A DNA stretch of 49,244 nt. It comes from a virus. The stretch is taken from IMG/VR virus record IMGVR_UViG_3300046171_000177, positions 1 to 49,244 of that record, one strand, 5' to 3'. Positions 46,339 through 49,244 of this stretch are shown here, in pieces. Within the stretch, counting starts at the first letter, position 1. Each line of letters begins with the position of its first letter. Below the pieces are notes generated by a model, which did no database searches, was not told where the DNA came from, and saw only the letters and a program-made list of their open reading frames with translations. A program made the position numbers and the translations under genes.

Positions 46339-46580
46339 GACTTGTCGTTTGGTACTAAGAACTTATCGCCATAAGACCAGTCGTAGTATGATATACTGCC
46401 GAAAGTTTGGTCTGTAAAAGATATAACATCTTTAGCTTGACTGATAGTTAAATCATTCCAAAAATAATTGCTTTTTAGTACTTCAACTAAACTACTAGTT
46501 ATAAATGGATATTTTTTTTCGTTTTTAGATATAGCCTTTCTATATTCTGGCTTTAGTCTGTCATACAATGTTTTTGTCAT
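46335..46580 (-). CDS. Hypothetical small protein
   Basis: 81 residues, mixed, with aromatic C-terminus (GSISYYDWSYGDKFLVPNDKS). No recognised family. Overlaps the Gp88-like gene by four bases. Confidence 0.65.
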   Translation of the reverse strand: MTKTLYDRLKPEYRKAISKNEKKYPFITSSLVEVLKSNYFWNDLTISQAKDVISFTDQTFGSISYYDWSYGDKFLVPNDKS

Positions 46581-46581
46581 A

Positions 46582-46959
46582 TTAGTCTTGGTTTAATTGG
46601 TTATCATCTTCAGGTGCAGTGGCTTCGGCAAACAACCCTTCTATTTGACTGTATATTTCACGTACTAGTTCGTCGGCATTTAGAAACGACATGCTTTCAA
46701 TAGCTATTCTGCTGTCATAGTCAATATGAAAATCAGTGTCGTAGTTGTCACTGTCATCAAAGTCAAATGAGCCGACAGCTTCTTCGATAGCTGTATGCAA
46801 CTCGTCGAACTGTAATGGCGTAAGCTTTGGTTTATTTAAGTCTGCAAGCTGTTTTTCTAATGCTTGTAACTCACTTGTGTAATTGTTTGTTAAGTCATCG
46901 CTTTGTTTAATAGATAGCCTTAGTGAGTCTATCTTTAGTTGTAACTGGTTTTTAGTCAT
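46582..46959 (-). CDS. Hypothetical coiled-coil acidic protein
   Basis: 125 residues: N-terminal coiled coil (KNQLQLKIDSLRLSIKQSDD ... ALEKQLADL), then a very acidic stretch (GSFDFDDSDNYDTDFHIDYD). DNA-mimic or anti-host proteins can look like this, but no family is recognised. The leader contains ATTAAATTAAATAC before the start. Confidence 0.65.
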   Translation of the reverse strand: MTKNQLQLKIDSLRLSIKQSDDLTNNYTSELQALEKQLADLNKPKLTPLQFDELHTAIEEAVGSFDFDDSDNYDTDFHIDYDSRIAIESMSFLNADELVREIYSQIEGLFAEATAPEDDNQLNQD

Positions 46960-47009
46960 AATAGTATTTAATTTAATTGGTTTATAATATTATCTGTTAG
47001 TAATTGTTT

Positions 47010-47165
47010 TTATTTTGTGCAAAGCTTCTTAAGCTCAAGTTTAACAATGTTCCATGTGTACCACACAACGTATCGAGCAAACGAGTAGCTAGGATTTATT
47101 TTGCTCCATCTACCATCTTTGTAGATTTTCCAGCAGGCTCTGATATTATTGATGTATGTTTTCAT
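47010..47165 (-). CDS. Small hypothetical basic protein
   Basis: 51 residues from ATG 47165 (MKTYINNIRACWKIYKDGRW ...), ending KLELKKLCTK. The ATG follows the stop of the 47-residue gene by one base (TAATATG), favouring this start over the longer frame from 47234. Four Trp residues and many Lys. Confidence 0.6.
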   Translation of the reverse strand: MKTYINNIRACWKIYKDGRWSKINPSYSFARYVVWYTWNIVKLELKKLCTK

Positions 47166-47166
47166 A

Positions 47167-47310
47167 TTAGTTAGCGTAAAACGTTGCATATACTTTAGCA
47201 CCTTTAACTTCTTTAATAAGTATTTGTTTAGCAATTGGTTGTTGCTCTAATTTAATTTGTGCTTCTGACCTATACTTAGGGTTTTTGCTGTTTAGTTTTC
47301 TTTTCTTCAT
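47167..47310 (-). CDS. Small basic protein (47 aa)
   Basis: The minus-strand frame from ATG 47310 encodes MKKRKLNSKNPKYRSEAQIK and then LEQQPIAKQILIKEVKGAKV with YATFYAN at the end. It fills an otherwise empty 140-base gap and has an A-rich leader, and the next gene starts one base after it. No homology recognised. Confidence 0.62.
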   Translation of the reverse strand: MKKRKLNSKNPKYRSEAQIKLEQQPIAKQILIKEVKGAKVYATFYAN

Positions 47311-47510
47311 AATGTATTTATTTTATCAAAGTCTTCTCTTTCATAATACAAAGCATATAGTTGTGCCTTGTAATCGTTTACTTTAGCTTTCCAATACGTA
47401 GTATCTTCAATAAAACCATAATCACTCCACTTCTTAGCTTCTGCTTCAGCGTGTGACAATAGCTGCTTAAGTGTTCTTTCGTTCTTGTATCTTACTGTTA
47501 ATTTAGTCAT
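47307..47510 (-). CDS. Small helical hypothetical protein
   Basis: 67 residues from ATG 47510 (MTKLTVRYKNERTLKQLLSH), chosen because this ATG overlaps the upstream stop (ATGA); a longer frame from 47534 is possible. Helical, mixed charge. No family recognised. Confidence 0.62.
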   Translation of the reverse strand: MTKLTVRYKNERTLKQLLSHAEAEAKKWSDYGFIEDTTYWKAKVNDYKAQLYALYYEREDFDKINTL

Positions 47511-47713
47511 TCTACTATATAATCTGTTATACACTCGTTTGATGGTTGGCCGTCAATGTATAGCATAGCGCTTGGGCAGATGCCTTCGCTTAATACTATG
47601 TCGACTAGCTTTTCTACTGTGCTAGCGCCGAGCCATTGCTCGTCGTTAACCTTAATACTATATTCGTGTACAGACTTACCATACACTACTGTATCTCTAT
47701 AAAATGCGCTCAT
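47507..47713 (-). CDS. Small hypothetical protein
   Basis: 68 residues, beta/alpha (MSAFYRDTVVYGKSVHEYSI, then VEKLVDIVLSEGICPSAMLY). No recognised motif. It overlaps both neighbours by four bases, so it sits in a tightly packed operon. Confidence 0.65.
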   Translation of the reverse strand: MSAFYRDTVVYGKSVHEYSIKVNDEQWLGASTVEKLVDIVLSEGICPSAMLYIDGQPSNECITDYIVE

Positions 47714-48219
47714 GATAAATTGTATCTATGTCCGTTAACTATCACTTGTACTTCATCACCGAATGGCAATCTGTTGCTTGGCTGATTGTTGTAATCTCTT
47801 TTGTACGCTTCACGCAAGCAATCCATGACATAGTCGCTCATTATATACGTAGTCTTTTGATAGTAGTTCTTGATAATGAACTTAGCTAAGTATATTAGAC
47901 GTTCTTCCCAACCGTCAATAAGTATACGCTCTTTACCTGTCATACCTGACTCGTATACTACTGGTTTAGTTTTGTTGATTTGGTAAGAACTTGACAAGCC
48001 TTCGGTAACATTACGTACATAACCTGTTTCATACGTAGCAAAACGTATAGGTTTAGGTTGTAGTGTTTGCCATACTTGGCTGATTGGTAATTCGTATACT
48101 GTTGTACCGTTCTTACGTTGACGCTCTGTTGTAATCTCTTTGATACCTAGTATCTTGAAGATAGTCATTGCCTCGCGGGCACTTCTAATTTCTGTTGACA
48201 TGTAATTCATATTATTCAA
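47710..48219 (-). CDS. Hypothetical protein, possible small DNA-binding or early protein
   Basis: 169 residues, basic, with a helical N-terminus (EIRSAREAMTIFKILGIKEI) and a longer mixed body. It may start at M7 (48201). No recognised family. Confidence 0.68.
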   Translation of the reverse strand: MNNMNYMSTEIRSAREAMTIFKILGIKEITTERQRKNGTTVYELPISQVWQTLQPKPIRFATYETGYVRNVTEGLSSSYQINKTKPVVYESGMTGKERILIDGWEERLIYLAKFIIKNYYQKTTYIMSDYVMDCLREAYKRDYNNQPSNRLPFGDEVQVIVNGHRYNLS

Positions 48220-48532
48220 ATATTTCTAGTTTAGATATTAATTCACTTGTGTATTTAGCTACAAGTTTTTCTTTGTAGTTTTTAGCTAAATCTTGTTGGT
48301 ACTTAAGCTTCATTGCTGAAGGAGAACTAGACGTAAAGTATTTACCTCTGTTTGCTTGTAAATCGTTACTGTAATCGTGATAGTCAGTGATGTAGTCAAT
48401 GTAGCTTGGGAGAGACCCACCTAAATACATAGCTATTTCTCTGTGTATTTCAAACATTTCTTCTGCTTTTTGTTTAATGTACTTGTCAGCTTTGTGCTGT
48501 AATTGCTTTTCAATTTCATTAGTGTCTTTCAT
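48212..48532 (-). CDS. Hypothetical helical protein
   Basis: 106 residues, strongly helical with coiled-coil ends (EIEKQLQHKADKYIKQKAEE and LAKNYKEKLVAKYTSELISK). No motif recognised. Overlaps the next gene by eight bases. Confidence 0.66.
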   Translation of the reverse strand: MKDTNEIEKQLQHKADKYIKQKAEEMFEIHREIAMYLGGSLPSYIDYITDYHDYSNDLQANRGKYFTSSSPSAMKLKYQQDLAKNYKEKLVAKYTSELISKLEIFE

Positions 48533-48714
48533 AATTCAATTTTAATTAAGTTAATTCTTCCGTCAGAGTGAGACATCCACTCACAATCGTCTATTTTATG
48601 ACCTTGATCAAGCATAATCTTTTCAAAGTCTTCTGTTTGTAGTTCTTTGTCAGTATCTATAATATACTGATATACTAAGCCATCTTCAAAGTCTAATACT
48701 GTTAATGTATTCAT
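48529..48714 (-). CDS. Small acidic hypothetical protein
   Basis: 61 residues, acidic beta/alpha (LTVLDFEDGLVYQYIIDTDK, then HKIDDCEWMSHSDG). The leader AAATTAAATAACT precedes the ATG. It is the first gene downstream of the GC-rich structured gap. Function unknown. Confidence 0.66.
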   Translation of the reverse strand: MNTLTVLDFEDGLVYQYIIDTDKELQTEDFEKIMLDQGHKIDDCEWMSHSDGRINLIKIEL

Positions 48715-48745
48715 AGTTATTTAATTTAATTTGTTACTTTATAAA

Positions 48746-48927
48746 ACGAGGTGGCCAAGTGAGTAAGATTGTAGCTTCGTTACTATCACTGATCGAGCCA
48801 ATTCACTACATACACATCTCACGCGCCACACTCGTATACCGGCGTCAGGTGAGCAGGGATTTTTAGGGCACTCGCGACCCATCGGGTCCAATGCCACTAC
48901 TCTTCGACTCCCACAGTACTTCTACTG
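48746..48927. ncRNA. Candidate structured RNA or origin element in a GC-rich gap
   Basis: In the 244-base gap 48715-48958, 62 of 110 bases at 48811-48920 are G or C, in a genome that is otherwise AT-rich. Nested helices are visible. ACGAGGTGGC (48746-48755) pairs with GCCAC-a-CTCGT (48825-48835, one bulge). AGTGAGT (48758-48764) pairs with ATTCACT (48801-48807). 48767-48774 pairs with 48780-48787 around a CTTCG loop. Further 3' are GACCC/GGGTC (48876-48888) inside GGCA/TGCC, and CAGTA/TACTG (48914-48927). Several pairs are G-U when read on the plus strand, weakly favouring that strand. No known RNA family was matched. A replication origin is an alternative. Confidence 0.5.
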
Positions 48928-48958
48928 CTTCGCTTATTGTTAAACCTGACTAGTTTCT

Positions 48959-49174
48959 TTATCTAAGACAAGTACCGTAACCTTTACGTCTACCTGCTTT
49001 GTATAATGCTTTTGCTACTTCTTGAGTAACCACTTGTATTGTGTTACCTGTTTTATGGTTTATAACTGGTGCTGATGCTACACGCTCAACGCCACTACAA
49101 GGCATACACGTTTTGTACCCGTATTTTTGTCTTACTGGGTGTACGGGTTCACCACATCTACAATATTTTGCCAT
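48959..49174 (-). CDS. Small zinc-ribbon-like protein
   Basis: 71 residues with two cysteine pairs at the N-terminus (CRCGEPVHP and KTCMPCSGVE), likely a zinc ribbon, followed by a mixed domain (NTIQVVTQEVAKALYKAGRR). It is probably an early gene; the stretch between it and the next leftward gene is the structured gap. Function unknown. Confidence 0.7.
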   Translation of the reverse strand: MAKYCRCGEPVHPVRQKYGYKTCMPCSGVERVASAPVINHKTGNTIQVVTQEVAKALYKAGRRKGYGTCLR

Positions 49175-49176
49175 AG

Positions 49177-49242
49177 TTAATAAGCTTTTGTCATATATAA
49201 TATCTGACGGTGGTCGTTTTTTATTTGTGATAGTACAGCCAT
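49177..49242 (-). CDS. Possible tiny ORF or 3' end of a gene continuing past the window
   Basis: A minus-strand frame from ATG 49242 gives MAVLSQIKNDHRQILYMTKA and then Y before a stop at 49177. The window ends two bases upstream, so this may be the end of a longer gene. Too short to assign. Confidence 0.35.
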   Translation of the reverse strand: MAVLSQIKNDHRQILYMTKAY

Positions 49243-49244
49243 TC

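Noticed and set aside
48746-48835. A tRNA (GGTGGCCAAGTGAGTAAG resembles the D-arm of tRNA-Ser).
   Set aside because: No 3-4 bp D stem, the putative anticodon loop lacks U33, no T-arm with TTCGA, and no matching acceptor stem.
48739-48882. Minus-strand 47-codon frame starting MGRECPKNPCSPDAGIRVWR in the GC-rich gap.
   Set aside because: Composition and helices point to structured RNA; the frame has unusual Cys/Arg/Trp content and no leader like its neighbours. It is kept as an alternative only.
1-49244. Temperate lifestyle or prophage signs (integrase, attachment sites, repressor).
   Set aside because: None seen on either strand; the HTH protein at 43268 sits beside a sigma factor and replication genes and has no integrase partner.

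Overview
The window reads as one 49 kb piece of an AT-rich, strictly lytic-looking tailed phage (or phage contig), most likely infecting a marine member of the Bacteroidota. The host inference rests on several signs. Start codons lack Shine-Dalgarno sequences and are preceded by A/T-rich leaders. There is an Hc1/histone H1-like protein of the kind common in Bacteroidota. A large tail-associated protein ends in BACON-like domains. The N-terminal motif of that protein, the portal/capsid order and the two small connector proteins resemble those of marine podoviruses and crAss-like phages. No integrase, excisionase, repressor, CRISPR array or convincing tRNA was seen. DNA polymerase and the small terminase are not in the window, and both window ends are probably inside or next to genes, so the genome continues on both sides.

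Layout. About 1-34,000 is a single rightward (+) virion and lysis block: large terminase (5' truncated), portal, scaffold, major capsid protein, a strong terminator, head-tail connector proteins, a ~2,360-residue tail/stabilisation protein, helical internal proteins, a ~2,370-2,410-residue ejected polyvalent protein (HExxH metallopeptidase, PD-(D/E)XK-like and HAD-like motifs), a lysis cassette (three small membrane/coiled-coil proteins plus a DUF5675 protein), a ~1,850-residue repeat-rich tail fibre, and a run of very small basic proteins. About 34,000-49,244 is a leftward (-) block: Hc1-like protein, B12-dependent ribonucleotide reductase, T7 endonuclease I-like resolvase, two MazG-family proteins, a ThyA-family enzyme with dCMP-type active-site Asp, primase-helicase, SSB, RecE-like exonuclease, ERF annealase, a phage sigma factor, an HTH protein, a pyrimidine-dimer-glycosylase-like protein, a Gp88-like protein and many small early-type hypotheticals. 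The two blocks converge near 34,000, where a leftward intrinsic terminator sits.

How the parts work together (inference). The leftward block makes and recycles deoxynucleotides (NrdJ, MazG, ThyA-like), replicates and recombines DNA (primase-helicase, SSB, exonuclease/ERF, resolvase) and provides a sigma factor that probably redirects host RNA polymerase to the phage's own promoters. The rightward block builds the particle, injects a large multi-enzyme protein with the DNA, and lyses the cell.

Two features stand out. First, four of the longest rightward genes are broken by eight (possibly nine) frameshifts. Every one is +1 and is repaired by deleting one base from a local run, which looks like long-read insertion error rather than biology, so these genes are annotated here as single reconstructed genes. 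Second, a 244-base gap near the right end (48,715-48,958) is far more GC-rich than its surroundings and folds into nested helices. It is a candidate structured RNA or origin/regulatory element.
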